DNA of 64,000 nt, taken from the NCBI RefSeq assembly GCF_000800015.1, contig NZ_JUGR01000001.1, positions 2,046,001 through 2,110,000 on the forward strand, read 5' to 3'. Numbering within the stretch: the first letter of the stretch is position 1; each line of letters begins with the position of its first letter. This document shows, one piece after another, positions 34,082 through 44,662 of this stretch. Under the pieces are notes generated by a model that was not told the origin of the DNA, made no database searches, and saw only the letters and a list, made by a program, of their open reading frames with translations. Origin of the DNA: Terriglobus sp. TAA 43. GTDB taxonomy: Bacteria > Acidobacteriota > Terriglobia > Terriglobales > Acidobacteriaceae. The position numbers and the translations under genes are program-made.

Positions 34082-35152
34082 ATGACACTTACCAGCTATC
34101 GCACGCTCGGCCGTTCGGGACTTGTTGTCTCTCCGCTTTGCCTTGGCACCATGACCATGGGAACACCGCGCTGGGGCTCGCCGGATGAGGTTTCCGAAGC
34201 CATCTTCAACGCGTATGTAGACGCAGGTGGCAACTTTATCGACACCGCCGACACCTATGCCAACGGGCGCAGCGAAGAGCTGATTGGCGGCTACATGGCC
34301 GCACGGAATCTGCGCGATCGCATGGTGCTGGCAACGAAGTTCACCATGACCTGCGAAGCGCAAAAGGGGAATCCCAACGGCAGCGCGAACGGTCGCAAGA
34401 ACATGTACCGCGCTCTCGATGCGTCCCTGAAACGTCTGCAGACAGACTACATCGACCTGTACTGGATGCACGCCTGGGACACGGTCACGCCAGCGGAGGA
34501 AGTGCTTCAATCGCTTGGCGATCTGGTACGAACAGGAAAAATTCGCTACTTCGGTTTCAGCGACGTCCCAGCCTGGTACGCCGCGAAAGTCGCCACGCTG
34601 GCGCAGGCACATGGCGTTCCAGGGCCAATCGGCCTGCAACTGGAGTATTCGCTGGTGGAACGCACGATTGAACGCGAGCACGTGGACTGCGCCCGAGAGT
34701 TCGGCATCGGCATCACCCCGTGGAGCCCGCTGGCCAGCGGCTTCCTGGCTGGAAAATACAAGCGTGAAGACGACGGCAAGGGCAGCGGCGAAGGACGTCT
34801 GAGCGTTCTGGGCGGCGGCGCGAACCCCGTCTTTCACAAGTACACGGAGAAGAACTGGGCCACGCTGGAAGCGCTGCGCAAGGTGGCTGTAGAAATTGAC
34901 AGGCCGATGGCGCAGGTAGCGCTGGCATGGGCGCTTGCACGTCCGGCCATCTCCTCGTTGATCATCGGCGCCACCAAGTTGGAACAGTTACAGGACAACA
35001 TCGCTTCGCTGGAAGTGAAACTAACCACGGAACAAATGACTGAACTGAACGCTGCGGGCGCGCTGGATCTGCTGCATCCGTACATGTTTTTCACAGGAAT
35101 GCTGCACCGGGAGCGCGTTTTCAGCGGAACAGACGTAGAAGGCTGGCGCTAA
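34082..35152 (+). CDS. Aldo/keto reductase
   Basis: 356 residues, TIM-barrel AKR. Catalytic tetrad visible: D54 and Y59 in [16 protein letters not shown]86 in VLATKFTM, and His in DLYWMHAWD. The NADPH-binding region near the end reads [24 protein letters not shown]. Resembles the YajO/GSP69-like AKRs that reduce broad aldehydes. Single gene between a convergent GrpB gene and purL. Confidence 0.92.
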   Translation: MTLTSYRTLGRSGLVVSPLCLGTMTMGTPRWGSPDEVSEAIFNAYVDAGGNFIDTADTYANGRSEELIGGYMAARNLRDRMVLATKFTMTCEAQKGNPNGSANGRKNMYRALDASLKRLQTDYIDLYWMHAWDTVTPAEEVLQSLGDLVRTGKIRYFGFSDVPAWYAAKVATLAQAHGVPGPIGLQLEYSLVERTIEREHVDCAREFGIGITPWSPLASGFLAGKYKREDDGKGSGEGRLSVLGGGANPVFHKYTEKNWATLEALRKVAVEIDRPMAQVALAWALARPAISSLIIGATKLEQLQDNIASLEVKLTTEQMTELNAAGALDLLHPYMFFTGMLHRERVFSGTDVEGWR

Positions 35153-35201
35153 CCGGCTTTCCGGGTGCAAACCGGGGCGTCGTTCATGCGACACTAGAAG
35201 G

Positions 35202-37712
35202 GTGAGCGAGCCCACAGCCATCCCACACGAGGCGGAGGCGGTTGCCACTACGCCTGCCGCAGCCCAGTCACAAGAAGTTCCGACGCCGTGTAACGTCACG
35301 CCGGAGCTGTTGAAAATACACAACATCACCGACGAGGAATACGCAAAGATTCTCGCCACGATGGGTCGTACTCCATCGCTCACGGAGCTTGGCATTTATT
35401 CCGTCATGTGGAGCGAGCACTGCTCGTACAAGAGCAGCCGCGTCCACCTGAAGCGCCTGCCCACCAAGGGCACACGCGCCAGCGGTCCAGGCTCTGTCAT
35501 GCAGGGTCCCGGTGAAAATGCCGGCATTATCGACGTGGGCGACGGATGGGCCTGCGCCTTCAAAATCGAGAGCCACAATCACCCCAGCTACATTGAGCCG
35601 TATCAGGGCGCAGCAACGGGCGTGGGCGGCATTCTGCGCGACATCTTCACCATGGGCGCGCGTCCGTATGCAGTGATGGATTCGTTGCGTTTTGGCCCGC
35701 TGTCGCCTGCTACTGGCTCCAAGGACGTGACGAAGCGCGCCTCCGCAGAAGAGTCCTTCCACGGTGTGACGGAAGACACCTCGGAAGAAGCAGACAGCAC
35801 GGCTAAGTCCTCTGGCTCTGACGATATCGACTACGCGAAGAATCGCAGCGTAATGGAAGGCGTCGTCCATGGTGTCGCGGGCTATGGCAACTGCTTCGGC
35901 GTGCCCAACGTAGGCGGCGAAACGCGCTTTGAAGAGTGCTACAGCACCAATCCCCTGCTGAATGCATTTGCACTCGGCCTCGTGCGCCACGACGAAATCT
36001 TCTACGCCAAGGCCACCGGCGTGGGCAATCCCGTGATCTACGTGGGCGCAAAGACCGGCCGCGACGGCATCCACGGTGCCACCATGGCCAGCGAAGAGTT
36101 CAAGGAAGGCAGCGAACAGAAGCGCCCCAACGTGCAGATGGGCGATCCGTTCCTCGAAAAACTCCTCCTCGAAGCCTGCCTGGAAGCCATGAAGACAGGC
36201 GCAGTTGCGGGTATTCAGGACATGGGCGCGGCTGGCCTCACCTGCTCCACCTGCGAGATGGGTGGACGTGGCGGCGTTGGACTTGAGATTGAGCTCGACC
36301 TCGTTCCGCAGCGCGACAGCGGCATGACCAGCTACGAAATCATGCTCTCTGAATCGCAGGAGCGCATGCTGCTCGTAGCCCATGCGGGCCGCGAACAGGA
36401 AGTGCTGGACGTATTCGACAAGTGGGGCCTCGACGCCTCGGTCGTCGGCACGGTCATCCCGGAGAACCGCATGAAGGTGCGCCACCACGGCGAACTGGTC
36501 GCGGACCTCTCGAACGAATCGCTGACGGACGACGCTCCGGTCTACCACCGCCCCGTAGGCGAGTGGAAGGCTCCGGTATCACTCGACGCTCCTACCGCTG
36601 TGCTCGCAGAACTGCAGAAGCCCCGCGACTACACCGCGGACCTGAAGAAGCTGCTGTCATCGCCAAACATCTGCGATAAGCGCCACATCTACGAGCAGTA
36701 CGACAGCATGGTGCAGACCAACACCGTGCAGGGCCCCGGCTGCGAAGCCGGTGTCATCCGCATCAAGGGCACTGGGGGCGACGGCAAGCCGGAACGCGGC
36801 CTTGCCATGGCGCTTGCTGGTAACGGTCGTTGGACATGGCTCGATCCGAAGCTTGGCGCAATGCACGCCGTTGCAGAAGCTGCGCGCAAGGTCGCCTGCA
36901 CCGGCGCAACGCCTGTTTCGGCAACAAACTGCCTGAACTTCGGCAACCCGCAGAAGCCTGAGATCATGGCGCAGCTTTCGCAGGCCATCGACGGCATCAG
37001 CGAAGCCTGCACTGCGCTCGGCACGCCCATCACCGGCGGCAACGTCTCGCTCTACAACGAGACGAAGGGTGAAGGCATCTTCCCCACGCCGGTACTCGGC
37101 ATTGTGGGCATCATGGACGACGTCACCAAGGCTGTGCCCAATGGCTTCCAGAACGTAGGCGATGAGATCGTCTTCTTGTCCGCGTATCGCGGCGGTGGAC
37201 GCGAATGGCAGCGCGATCTTGGTTCCTCTGCGTTCGCGCAGACAGTGCTGGGTGAAGTCTGGGGCAAGCCAACCGCGTTGGACGTACAGGAAGAAGCTGC
37301 GCTGCACAAGGCGCTGGTTCAGCTTGCGGATAAGCGTTTGCTGAACAGTGCCTCTGACCTGACGGATGGTGGCTGCCTCACCGCGTTTGCACGCGCAGCA
37401 TTCCCGAAGGGCCTGGGCGCACGCATTGCAATGAACGTTGGCAACGATCCGTTGCTGCGCATCGAACGCTTGTTCAGTGAGATTGGTTCGTCCGTTATCG
37501 CCACCATTGCTCCGGGAACATTGGAGCAGGTGCGCGCCGCAATCGCGGGCATTGACGGTGTGTTTGTTGCGCCGCTGGGCACGGTCACGGCAGATCGCCT
37601 TGAAGTGCTGTTGGATGGTGATGCTGTTGTGAATACAACGACAGCAGAACTTGCCGGAGCTTTCTCCGGCGCGTTGGAAGAAGAATTGGAAGCTGAGGTG
37701 GTGCTGGCGTGA
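35202..37712 (+). CDS. purL: Phosphoribosylformylglycinamidine synthase, large subunit-type
   Basis: Converts FGAR to FGAM in purine synthesis. 836 residues (GTG start), longer than the usual ~740 of stand-alone PurL. The extra length is a ~30-residue Ala/Thr-rich N-terminus and an acidic Ser/Glu-rich insert at about 165-215, between LRFGPL and [16 protein letters not shown]. Conserved blocks: [10 protein letters not shown] (active His), [61 protein letters not shown], and SASDLTDGG. PurS and PurQ partners are not in the window. The last 4 bp overlap purF. Confidence 0.95.
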   Translation: MSEPTAIPHEAEAVATTPAAAQSQEVPTPCNVTPELLKIHNITDEEYAKILATMGRTPSLTELGIYSVMWSEHCSYKSSRVHLKRLPTKGTRASGPGSVMQGPGENAGIIDVGDGWACAFKIESHNHPSYIEPYQGAATGVGGILRDIFTMGARPYAVMDSLRFGPLSPATGSKDVTKRASAEESFHGVTEDTSEEADSTAKSSGSDDIDYAKNRSVMEGVVHGVAGYGNCFGVPNVGGETRFEECYSTNPLLNAFALGLVRHDEIFYAKATGVGNPVIYVGAKTGRDGIHGATMASEEFKEGSEQKRPNVQMGDPFLEKLLLEACLEAMKTGAVAGIQDMGAAGLTCSTCEMGGRGGVGLEIELDLVPQRDSGMTSYEIMLSESQERMLLVAHAGREQEVLDVFDKWGLDASVVGTVIPENRMKVRHHGELVADLSNESLTDDAPVYHRPVGEWKAPVSLDAPTAVLAELQKPRDYTADLKKLLSSPNICDKRHIYEQYDSMVQTNTVQGPGCEAGVIRIKGTGGDGKPERGLAMALAGNGRWTWLDPKLGAMHAVAEAARKVACTGATPVSATNCLNFGNPQKPEIMAQLSQAIDGISEACTALGTPITGGNVSLYNETKGEGIFPTPVLGIVGIMDDVTKAVPNGFQNVGDEIVFLSAYRGGGREWQRDLGSSAFAQTVLGEVWGKPTALDVQEEAALHKALVQLADKRLLNSASDLTDGGCLTAFARAAFPKGLGARIAMNVGNDPLLRIERLFSEIGSSVIATIAPGTLEQVRAAIAGIDGVFVAPLGTVTADRLEVLLDGDAVVNTTTAELAGAFSGALEEELEAEVVLA

Positions 37713-39184
37713 TCGACGAAATCGAAGTAACCGACATGCAGGATCACGAAGCGGAAGAGCACTTCGACAAGCTGCGCGAAGAATGCGGCGTCATGGCCAT
37801 CTACAACCATGACGATGCCGCACGCCTCACCTACTGGGGCTTGTACTCGCTGCAACATCGCGGACAGGAGAGCGGCGGCATTGCTACTGCCGATGGCGAA
37901 GAGATTCACGACCTGAAGGGCATGGGCCTCGTCAGCGAAATCTTTACCGACCCCGTTTTGGAAAAGCTGCCCGGCCGCATGGCCATTGGTCACACGCGTT
38001 ACAGCACCACGGGCGACTCCGCTCTGCTGAACGCTCAGCCCATCAAGGTGGAATCCACCAAGGGCCTCATCGCCATTGCGCACAACGGCAACCTGGTGAA
38101 CCTGGGTACCGCGCGCGAGCGTCTCGAACGCGACGGCGCCATCTTCCAGACCACCAGCGATTCCGAAATCATCGTGCAGCTCATCGCGCACTCGAAAGAG
38201 ACCACGCTGGTGGACTGCATCGCCGACTCGCTCGGCCAGGTCGATGGCGCTTTCTCCATCGTGATGATGACGCGCAATCGCATCTTTGCGGCGCGTGATC
38301 CGCATGGCTTCCGTCCGTTGTCGATGGGCCGCATCCCAGGCAAAGACGGCGCTCCTGACACCTTCGTCTTCGCCAGCGAAACCTGCGCATTCGATCTGCT
38401 GCACGCAAAGTACGAGCGCGATGTAGAGCCTGGCGAACTGGTTATGGTCAGCGAAGACGGCGTGACCTCGCGCTATTTCAATCGCGAAACCAAGCAGGCA
38501 AGCTGCATCTTCGAACACGTTTACTTCGCACGCCCCGACAGCCGCATCTTTGGCCGCTGGGTACAGAAGAGCCGCGAAGAGATGGGTCGCACACTTGCGC
38601 GTGAAAGCGGCGTTCCTGCTGACCTGATCGTTCCCGTGCCGGACAGCGGTGTCACCGCTGCCATTGGCTACGCAAACGAAAGCGGCATCCCGTTCAACTT
38701 CGGCCTCATCCGCAATCATTACGTGGGCCGCACCTTCATTCAACCGGAGCAGCGTGTGCGTGACTTCGGTGTACGCATGAAGCTGAACCCAGTACGCGCA
38801 TTGCTCGAAGGCAAGCGAGTCATCCTCATCGACGACTCCATCATCCGCGGCACCACGTCGCGAAAGATCGTACGCATGGTGCGTGCCGCAGGTGCCACGG
38901 AAGTCCACATGCGCATCTCGTGCCCACCAACCATCTCTCCCTGCTTCTACGGCGTGGATACACCCAGCTCGCGCGACCTGATCGCCGCGAACAACTCTTT
39001 GGATCAGATCTGCAAATACATCGAAGCTGATTCGCTCGCGTACCTCTCACTCGAAGGTGTCGTGCATAGCTGCACCACCGGCGATGAGAAGCCAAACGGC
39101 TACTGCACCGCCTGCTACACCGGCAAGTACCCGACCCAATGGGTAGACGTGGAAGATATCCTGCCAGCGGTTGCAGGAGCATGA
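37709..39184 (+). CDS. purF: Amidophosphoribosyltransferase
   Basis: First step of purine synthesis (PRPP + glutamine to phosphoribosylamine). 491 residues from a GTG whose codon overlaps the purL stop (GTGA). Cys26 ([10 protein letters not shown]) is the Ntn nucleophile after a 25-residue propeptide, as in the B. subtilis type. Four Cys-containing spots match the Fe-S type: [28 protein letters not shown], and a C-terminal CTACYTG. The PRPP loop is [16 protein letters not shown]. Followed, with a 4 bp overlap, by the MerC gene. Confidence 0.96.
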   Translation: MIDEIEVTDMQDHEAEEHFDKLREECGVMAIYNHDDAARLTYWGLYSLQHRGQESGGIATADGEEIHDLKGMGLVSEIFTDPVLEKLPGRMAIGHTRYSTTGDSALLNAQPIKVESTKGLIAIAHNGNLVNLGTARERLERDGAIFQTTSDSEIIVQLIAHSKETTLVDCIADSLGQVDGAFSIVMMTRNRIFAARDPHGFRPLSMGRIPGKDGAPDTFVFASETCAFDLLHAKYERDVEPGELVMVSEDGVTSRYFNRETKQASCIFEHVYFARPDSRIFGRWVQKSREEMGRTLARESGVPADLIVPVPDSGVTAAIGYANESGIPFNFGLIRNHYVGRTFIQPEQRVRDFGVRMKLNPVRALLEGKRVILIDDSIIRGTTSRKIVRMVRAAGATEVHMRISCPPTISPCFYGVDTPSSRDLIAANNSLDQICKYIEADSLAYLSLEGVVHSCTTGDEKPNGYCTACYTGKYPTQWVDVEDILPAVAGA

Positions 39185-39609
39185 CGCAGGAACTGAAAGA
39201 ACAGGCACACCAATCCGGCGCGGACACCTTTGGAATATGGGTGTCCGCGCTGTGCGTTGTGCATTGCATCGCGACACCGCTATTCATTTCCATGTCTGCA
39301 GTGCTTGCTCACTTCCTGCCAGCAGAAGAGAGCGTTCATCGCACGCTGGCGGCTGTAGTGGCCGCAGCCGGAGGCATTGCGCTTATCCGTGGATTCCGCA
39401 TCCACGGTCGCAAACGCATTCTTGCACTCATGGCAGCGGGACTCGCATTCATCTTCTTCGGTGCATGGTTCGGCGACAGCTTACCCTTGCACCTATATGA
39501 GGTCGGGATCACCACGACCGGCAGCGCGTTCATGATTGCAGCGCACCGGATGAATCACACCTTCTGCAGCGATTGCAGCCAGTGCTGTTCCAGTGAGGAC
39601 CATGCGTAA
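39181..39609 (+). CDS. MerC-domain membrane protein
   Basis: 142 residues from ATG 39181, overlapping the purF stop. About four membrane segments: FGIWVSALCVVHCIATPLFI, the following STPSAVLAHF region, AAVVAAAGGIALI and ALMAAGLAFIFFGAWFG. The first one holds the MerC-type CVVHC Cys pair. The C-terminal tail is Cys-rich (FCSDCSQCCSSEDHA). MerC proteins move mercury or another soft metal; physiological metal here is unknown, and no merA/merR is nearby. Confidence 0.85.
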   Translation: MTQELKEQAHQSGADTFGIWVSALCVVHCIATPLFISMSAVLAHFLPAEESVHRTLAAVVAAAGGIALIRGFRIHGRKRILALMAAGLAFIFFGAWFGDSLPLHLYEVGITTTGSAFMIAAHRMNHTFCSDCSQCCSSEDHA

Positions 39610-40783
39610 GCCACTGTTAGCTCTTGCCGTTGCCGCATTCGGCATTGGCACAACAGAATTCATCATCATGGGACTGCTGCCGGATCTGGCACGCGACTTC
39701 CACGTGTCCATCCCAAAGGCAGGCACATTGGTCAGCGCCTATGCGCTTGCCGTCACCATCGGCTCGCCGCTGCTGGTGTTGGCGCTGGCAAAGGTCGATC
39801 GCAAGAACGCGCTGATCCTGTTGATGACCCTGTTCATTCTGGGCAACACGGCGTGCGCGCTTGCGCCAACATTTGGTCTGCTGCTCACGGCTCGCATTCT
39901 CACCGCGCTGATGCACGGCTCCTTCTTCGGCATCGGCAGCATCGTTGCGTCGAACGTTGTCCCGCGCGACCAACGCGCACGCGCCGTCGCTATCATGTTC
40001 AGCGGACTCACGCTGGCCAATGTTCTCGGTGTACCTGCCGGAACAGCACTAGGACAAGCCTTTGGATGGCGTGCAGCCTTCGTTGCCATTGTGCCCATTG
40101 GCTTAATTGCAGCCATAGGTGTGTGGCGATTAGTGCCGCATCAACATTCGGAACCAGTCCATCTCAAGCACGAATTGAAGTCCGTGATGCGCCGCGGCGT
40201 ATTGACGACGTTGGCCATCAGCACCATGTCGTCCGTCTCCATGTTCTGCATCCTGACGTACATCACACCTATTCTTGAGGACGTCACGCACATCTCGCCG
40301 CATGGTGTAACGGGCGTGCTGGTATTGTTTGGCGTTTCCATCACTGTCGGCAACCTGTTGGGCGGCGTAATGGCGGACTGGAAGGGGATTCAGGCTGTTG
40401 CCTTTGGCTTTCTGGCGCTTGCAATTCTCTTCGTGATCATGCCGATAGCCGAAGAACATGTGCCGTCCGTATTGGTCGCGATCGCCGTGTGGGGCATGCT
40501 GCACTTCGCAGTTGGCGCGCCGCTGCAAACGCGTGTGGTGGATCAGGCACGCGGTGCACAGAACCTTGCATCCACGCTGAATCAGGGCGCCTTCAACCTG
40601 GGCAACGCACTTGGCGCAGCCTTGGGTGCAGTTGTACTCACGCACGGCTTCGGCTATCGCAGCCTCGCGTTGGCAAGCTCTGTAGTAGCTGCGCTCACAG
40701 CGGCGCTCACCCTGCTTGCTATGGTGTGGGAACGGACAGATCGCATGAAGAGCGACGCGCTTCTCCGCATGCACGCAGGCTGA
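39602..40783 (+). CDS. MFS transporter, AraJ/DHA1-type
   Basis: 393 residues, 12 membrane helices. Starts MRKPLLALAVAAFGIGTTEFIIMGLLPDLA, the sugar-efflux/purine-efflux (AraJ, PbuE-like) signature, with NVVPRDQRARAVAIMFSGLTLANVLGVPAGT as motif C region. ATG 39602 is chosen (8 bp overlap with the MerC gene, GAGG just before). The position after purF could suit export of purines, but that is only suggested by context. Confidence 0.9.
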   Translation: MRKPLLALAVAAFGIGTTEFIIMGLLPDLARDFHVSIPKAGTLVSAYALAVTIGSPLLVLALAKVDRKNALILLMTLFILGNTACALAPTFGLLLTARILTALMHGSFFGIGSIVASNVVPRDQRARAVAIMFSGLTLANVLGVPAGTALGQAFGWRAAFVAIVPIGLIAAIGVWRLVPHQHSEPVHLKHELKSVMRRGVLTTLAISTMSSVSMFCILTYITPILEDVTHISPHGVTGVLVLFGVSITVGNLLGGVMADWKGIQAVAFGFLALAILFVIMPIAEEHVPSVLVAIAVWGMLHFAVGAPLQTRVVDQARGAQNLASTLNQGAFNLGNALGAALGAVVLTHGFGYRSLALASSVVAALTAALTLLAMVWERTDRMKSDALLRMHAG

Positions 40784-40904
40784 ATCGCGCCACGAATGCA
40801 ACAAAAATCTGCATCATTGCCTACTGCTTTCGCGGCATAGCCTGCCGAATTGTGGCTGCCTATGATCGCTGCAAGACATTCACTCCTGCCCATTGAGGAC
40901 CGAC

Positions 40905-41966
40905 ATGCCTTCTGCACCGACTTCCCCCTTTGAAGCGCGGCGTCTTGCTGCTGTTCATAAACTCCGCCTTCTGGGAACGCCCGCGGAAGAGCGCTTCGAC
41001 AAGATCACTCGCCTTGCACGTCATATGTTTGAAGTTCCCATGGCGTGCCTGGATATCGTGGGTGAAAAGCTTGCATGGCTGAAGAGCGTGCAGGGTTTCG
41101 ATGGCATTGAGGGTCTGCGTAAAGATTCCTATTGCCATTACAGGGTGCTGGACGACGGCGTTTGTCTGGTGCAGGATGCGCGAACCGATGCGCGAGTGTT
41201 CGACAGCGTGCTGGCAGACTATTGGGTGTTTTACGCCGGTGCACCACTGCACTTTGAAGGAGAGCGTGTCGGCGTGCTCTGCATCGGCGACAGCAATCCG
41301 CGTGATTTTGATGAAGAGAAGATGAGTTCGCTCATCGATCTGGCCTCGCTCGCCGAACGCGAACTTCAATTGGCTGCGCTATCAGAAGCACAGGTGGCTC
41401 TCGCTGCGTCGCACGAAGAGTTGGAGATGAAGGCGCGCATCGATGTGCTGACACACCTGTGGAACCGCGGCGCCATTCTTGATATCGCCAATGCAGAATG
41501 CGCGGCCGCTCAAATCGACAAGCCCATGGCCGCGCTCATGCTCGACATTGACCACTTCAAGGCAATCAATGACACACATGGTCACCCCGCCGGTGACGAA
41601 GTGCTGCGGGTGGTAGCATCTCGCCTGCGCTCTGCCGTTCGTAAGAGCGATGCCGTGGGACGCTACGGTGGCGAAGAGTTCCTCGTCATCCTGCCCGATG
41701 CAGACCTGGTAACAGCCGCACACATCAGCGAACGGATTCGGCAGGAGGTCGCCTCCTCGCCCATATCGTTTGGAGAACTAACTATCGCGGTCACCTGCAG
41801 CATTGGCTATTCCATCGTGCAAAATGCCGTGCAGGACGCGATTAGTTCGTTGATTGGCCGCGCTGACAGCGCACTCTATCGAGCCAAGTCTTCCGGACGC
41901 AATCGTGTCGAAGTCGGCGCCGCATCGTACGATGCCGACAAGATCGCTGACGCCGTCGGGGTCTAG
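40905..41966 (+). CDS. GAF-GGDEF diguanylate cyclase
   Basis: 353 residues from ATG 40905 (GAGG nearby). N-terminal GAF domain (~10-170) with ACLDIVGEKLAWLKSVQGFD and LADYWVFYAGAPLHFEGERVGVLCIGD, then a short coil (ELQLAALSEAQVALAASHEELEMKA). The C-terminal GGDEF domain has the active-site GRYGGEEF (GGEEF variant) and D-x-D-H-F-K-A-I-N-D metal site. No RxxD inhibitory site is evident just before. Makes c-di-GMP under control of the GAF signal. Confidence 0.9.
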   Translation: MPSAPTSPFEARRLAAVHKLRLLGTPAEERFDKITRLARHMFEVPMACLDIVGEKLAWLKSVQGFDGIEGLRKDSYCHYRVLDDGVCLVQDARTDARVFDSVLADYWVFYAGAPLHFEGERVGVLCIGDSNPRDFDEEKMSSLIDLASLAERELQLAALSEAQVALAASHEELEMKARIDVLTHLWNRGAILDIANAECAAAQIDKPMAALMLDIDHFKAINDTHGHPAGDEVLRVVASRLRSAVRKSDAVGRYGGEEFLVILPDADLVTAAHISERIRQEVASSPISFGELTIAVTCSIGYSIVQNAVQDAISSLIGRADSALYRAKSSGRNRVEVGAASYDADKIADAVGV

Positions 41967-41974
41967 ACATCAAG

Positions 41975-42005
41975 CTCCTGCACGCCGGTAATTCGTGTGC
42001 AGGAG
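41975..42005. terminator. Bidirectional terminator-like hairpin
   Basis: CTCCTGCAC (41975-41983) pairs with GTGCAGGAG (41997-42005), between the cyclase gene and a convergent gene. No T tract on either side. Confidence 0.6.
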
Positions 42006-42031
42006 TTCATGCGATATCCGCATGAACTCAA

Positions 42032-43057
42032 TCAGCGTGCGCCGCTGCCACCGCGCCATCGCCGATAGTCGTCATAAAACTTGGTCGCGGCAGGGCCACG
42101 CCCGGCAACAGCCTTCGTTCCTGGCTTATTCACCAGCCCGATGTATTGGTAAATCAAAATCTCATCCACATACGGAGAGACCGCCGTCATCTGCTGCAGC
42201 ACGCGTTCAAACGACGCAGCATGCACCGGTGAACGATATGGCTTTGCCTCAAACTCAAAGATCTCTACATCCGCCCAAAGCTTCGCCTTTGCCGAGCGAT
42301 CATGTACCTTGCGCAAGCCTGCAAAGATGCGCGGCAACTCCTCAATGCGCGTCTTCTGAACACCAATCTCGTCCTGATACGCCATTATGTCCACGTCCAT
42401 CGAATCCATCTGACGCAGGTACTCATCATCGGGCTTCACCAGTCGCGTGCCATACGGCGCAATCAGAATCTGTGCCTTAGGCGTCAATGCTCGCGCACGC
42501 TTCGACAGCGTGTTTACATACGTCATGTACTCGGGCGTAAAGTGGGGATTGATCTGCGTCTCATCTGGCCAGTACCAGCCGTAAAAACTCTTATGGTGGC
42601 CATAGCGCTTCACAAGTTCCTCAAGAGACTGCAGCCGCTTGGTCATCGCATCCGCATCGCTGATCAGTCCCGGAGACCCCAGATCACCATAAAAGCCTGT
42701 ACCGATGAAGAACTTCACCCCGCATGTGTCTGCAGCAGCCAGCACGGCCTCAATCGGATCGGCACACGCAAGCTCATACTTTGGATAGATCGCGGTATCC
42801 CAGAACGCGCGGTAGTGCAGCGCTGTAGCAATCAGCACTAGGTATTTCATGCCCGCACCGGCAATCTCGCGCACCTTTTCCTGCCACTGCTCGGTAGTAA
42901 AGCGTGCACAGCGGCTGTTCCAATCAACCGCCTGCACCGCGCCGCTATGCTGAAACTCAAACCAGCTTCCCGCAATCGGTTTCACCGCAGTTGGCATTGC
43001 GTGTAACGCCGTCGCACCTGCCGGAAAAGCTGTAAGAAACTCCCGCCGATTCAGCAT
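42032..43057 (-). CDS. TAT-exported DUF4434-like glycosidase-fold protein
   Basis: 341 residues. Begins MLNRREFLTAFPAGATALHA, a TAT signal (NRREFL), with GGAGAG upstream of the start. The body is a TIM-barrel type: AIPIGTGFYGDLGS-like turns, SFYGWYWPDETQINP and a VDIMAYQDEIGVQKTR strand, close to the DUF4434 family of predicted glycosyl hydrolases. The E of DE and of YWPDE could be the catalytic acids. Substrate is unknown. Stands alone. Confidence 0.8.
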   Translation of the reverse strand: MLNRREFLTAFPAGATALHAMPTAVKPIAGSWFEFQHSGAVQAVDWNSRCARFTTEQWQEKVREIAGAGMKYLVLIATALHYRAFWDTAIYPKYELACADPIEAVLAAADTCGVKFFIGTGFYGDLGSPGLISDADAMTKRLQSLEELVKRYGHHKSFYGWYWPDETQINPHFTPEYMTYVNTLSKRARALTPKAQILIAPYGTRLVKPDDEYLRQMDSMDVDIMAYQDEIGVQKTRIEELPRIFAGLRKVHDRSAKAKLWADVEIFEFEAKPYRSPVHAASFERVLQQMTAVSPYVDEILIYQYIGLVNKPGTKAVAGRGPAATKFYDDYRRWRGGSGAR

Positions 43058-43124
43058 TCACACTCTCCAATACGAGGGCACGATCAAGATGATCTTGCAA
43101 AGGCGCGACTGAAATTAGGAACGC

Positions 43125-44603
43125 TTACACGCGTACGAAATCAATGAACGCGCGCGCCGGATCCGTGTGAACCAACTTCACATTCAACCGATCGCCCACA
43201 TCCAGTCCCTCAGCGCCATGCACCAGCATGCCCTCCACCGCAGGCTTCAGAACGCGGACAAACGTACCGCTCCTGCCCGCCCCGGTAACCACCGCGCGAA
43301 AGTGCTCACCAATCCTCGAAGCCAATGCCAGCGCCTGTGCACGCTTCAGCATGGAGCGTTCCACCTTACGGCCAGCCTTGTCACGCTCATTGCAATGATC
43401 TGCAATGGCCGCTAACTCTTCGTCTGTGTAGGGTGGTGGAGCGTTGTCCAGCATTGCGTGCAACACACGCTGCGTCACCATATCCGGAAAGCGGCGGTTC
43501 GGCGCCGTGGAGTGCGAATAATCATTCGCCGCCAGTGCAAAATGTCCAGGCGGATAAGGATCATTCGCGTGCACGACTACATATTCGCCCGCACCCATTA
43601 GCTTGATGATGGCGAGCGCAAGATCGGGATAGTGATCCGGATCATGTTCGCGTTGTTTGCACAGAAAGTCATTCAGCGGCTTCGCGTCTGGTTCTGCAGG
43701 TAACGTAACGCGATGCGAAAGATTCGCACTCGTAACGTAGACCAGATCCACAATGCGCTGCCAACGCTCCGGCGATTTCACCACACGACGCAGACCACTG
43801 CGATGCGCCTGCGACAGCAGATGCGCTGCCGTTTCGTTCGCTGCAATCATCAGATCTTCAATCAGATCCATCGCACGATTTCGCCCTACATCTTCCAGCG
43901 ACAGCACGCGTCCATCGGCCACCACAGGCGTCGATTCAGTGCGGCGGAAATCCAGCGCACCTGCTTCCTGCCGATGCCGACGCAAACGCTGCGCAACCTC
44001 ATCCTGCAGACGAAGCTGATCCAGGATCGCAGGATCAATCGCAGGCGCCACGGCATGTTCCGGATTCACAAGCCAAGGCCCCACATGGCTATAAGCAAGC
44101 TGCGCCGAGTTGCATACCAGCGCAGGAAAGATGCGCTGCTCACGCACGGAACCATCCCCATCCACAACGAATTCCGCCACCATGGCCTGCCGCTCTTCAC
44201 CGGGATTCAAACTGGTCAAACCGGTAGACAGCTCAATGGGCAGCATCGGGAAGTTGCGAGCCGCGGTATAAATCGTGGCACACTGACGCGCAGCAAACTT
44301 ATCGATCGGTGTGTCCTTGGCAATGGTCGATGTAACATCGGCGACGCCAACGCGCACACGGATACTGCCATCTTCAAGCCGCTCCGCCCACTCAATCTGG
44401 TCAAGGTCACGCGAAGTGTCGTTATCAATCGACGACCACGCAAGCCCGCGCAGATCGGTACGCTTACGGTGATCCTTCACATTGCCAGCAAGAATGTCTG
44501 CAAGCTGCTGCTGGTGACCGGGAAAAGGTGTCAGCTCAAACCCCTGCAGCTTCATCTCTTCCGCGGCAGCGTTCGTAAGGTTAAACGGAGTATGGTTATG
44601 CAT
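43125..44603 (-). CDS. RNB-domain ribonuclease
   Basis: 492 residues, shorter than RNase II or RNase R because the N-terminal cold-shock domains are missing. The RNB catalytic stretch is SSIDNDTSRDLDQIEW (D60, D66, D68), with Q69 where the fourth Asp of RNase II lies. LTSLNPGEERQAMVAEFVVD and NRRFPDMVTQRVLHA (catalytic Tyr/Arg region) follow. The last ~60 residues keep an S1-like strand pattern (VLKPAVEGMLVHGAEGLDVGDR). It therefore is probably an active 3'-5' exonuclease of a known short subfamily. Confidence 0.87.
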   Translation of the reverse strand: MHNHTPFNLTNAAAEEMKLQGFELTPFPGHQQQLADILAGNVKDHRKRTDLRGLAWSSIDNDTSRDLDQIEWAERLEDGSIRVRVGVADVTSTIAKDTPIDKFAARQCATIYTAARNFPMLPIELSTGLTSLNPGEERQAMVAEFVVDGDGSVREQRIFPALVCNSAQLAYSHVGPWLVNPEHAVAPAIDPAILDQLRLQDEVAQRLRRHRQEAGALDFRRTESTPVVADGRVLSLEDVGRNRAMDLIEDLMIAANETAAHLLSQAHRSGLRRVVKSPERWQRIVDLVYVTSANLSHRVTLPAEPDAKPLNDFLCKQREHDPDHYPDLALAIIKLMGAGEYVVVHANDPYPPGHFALAANDYSHSTAPNRRFPDMVTQRVLHAMLDNAPPPYTDEELAAIADHCNERDKAGRKVERSMLKRAQALALASRIGEHFRAVVTGAGRSGTFVRVLKPAVEGMLVHGAEGLDVGDRLNVKLVHTDPARAFIDFVRV

Positions 44604-44662
44604 CGCAATCCATAGGATGCCGATTGCCTTGCGAAGTCAATTCCATCCTGGCCATGAAGGAA

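Noticed and set aside
35268-36548. 426-residue minus-strand frame in purL
   Set aside because: Antisense shadow of purL; composition is Val/His/Ala-rich.
37319-38908. 529-residue minus-strand frame over purL-purF
   Set aside because: Crosses two genes on the other strand, no start site, typical GC shadow.
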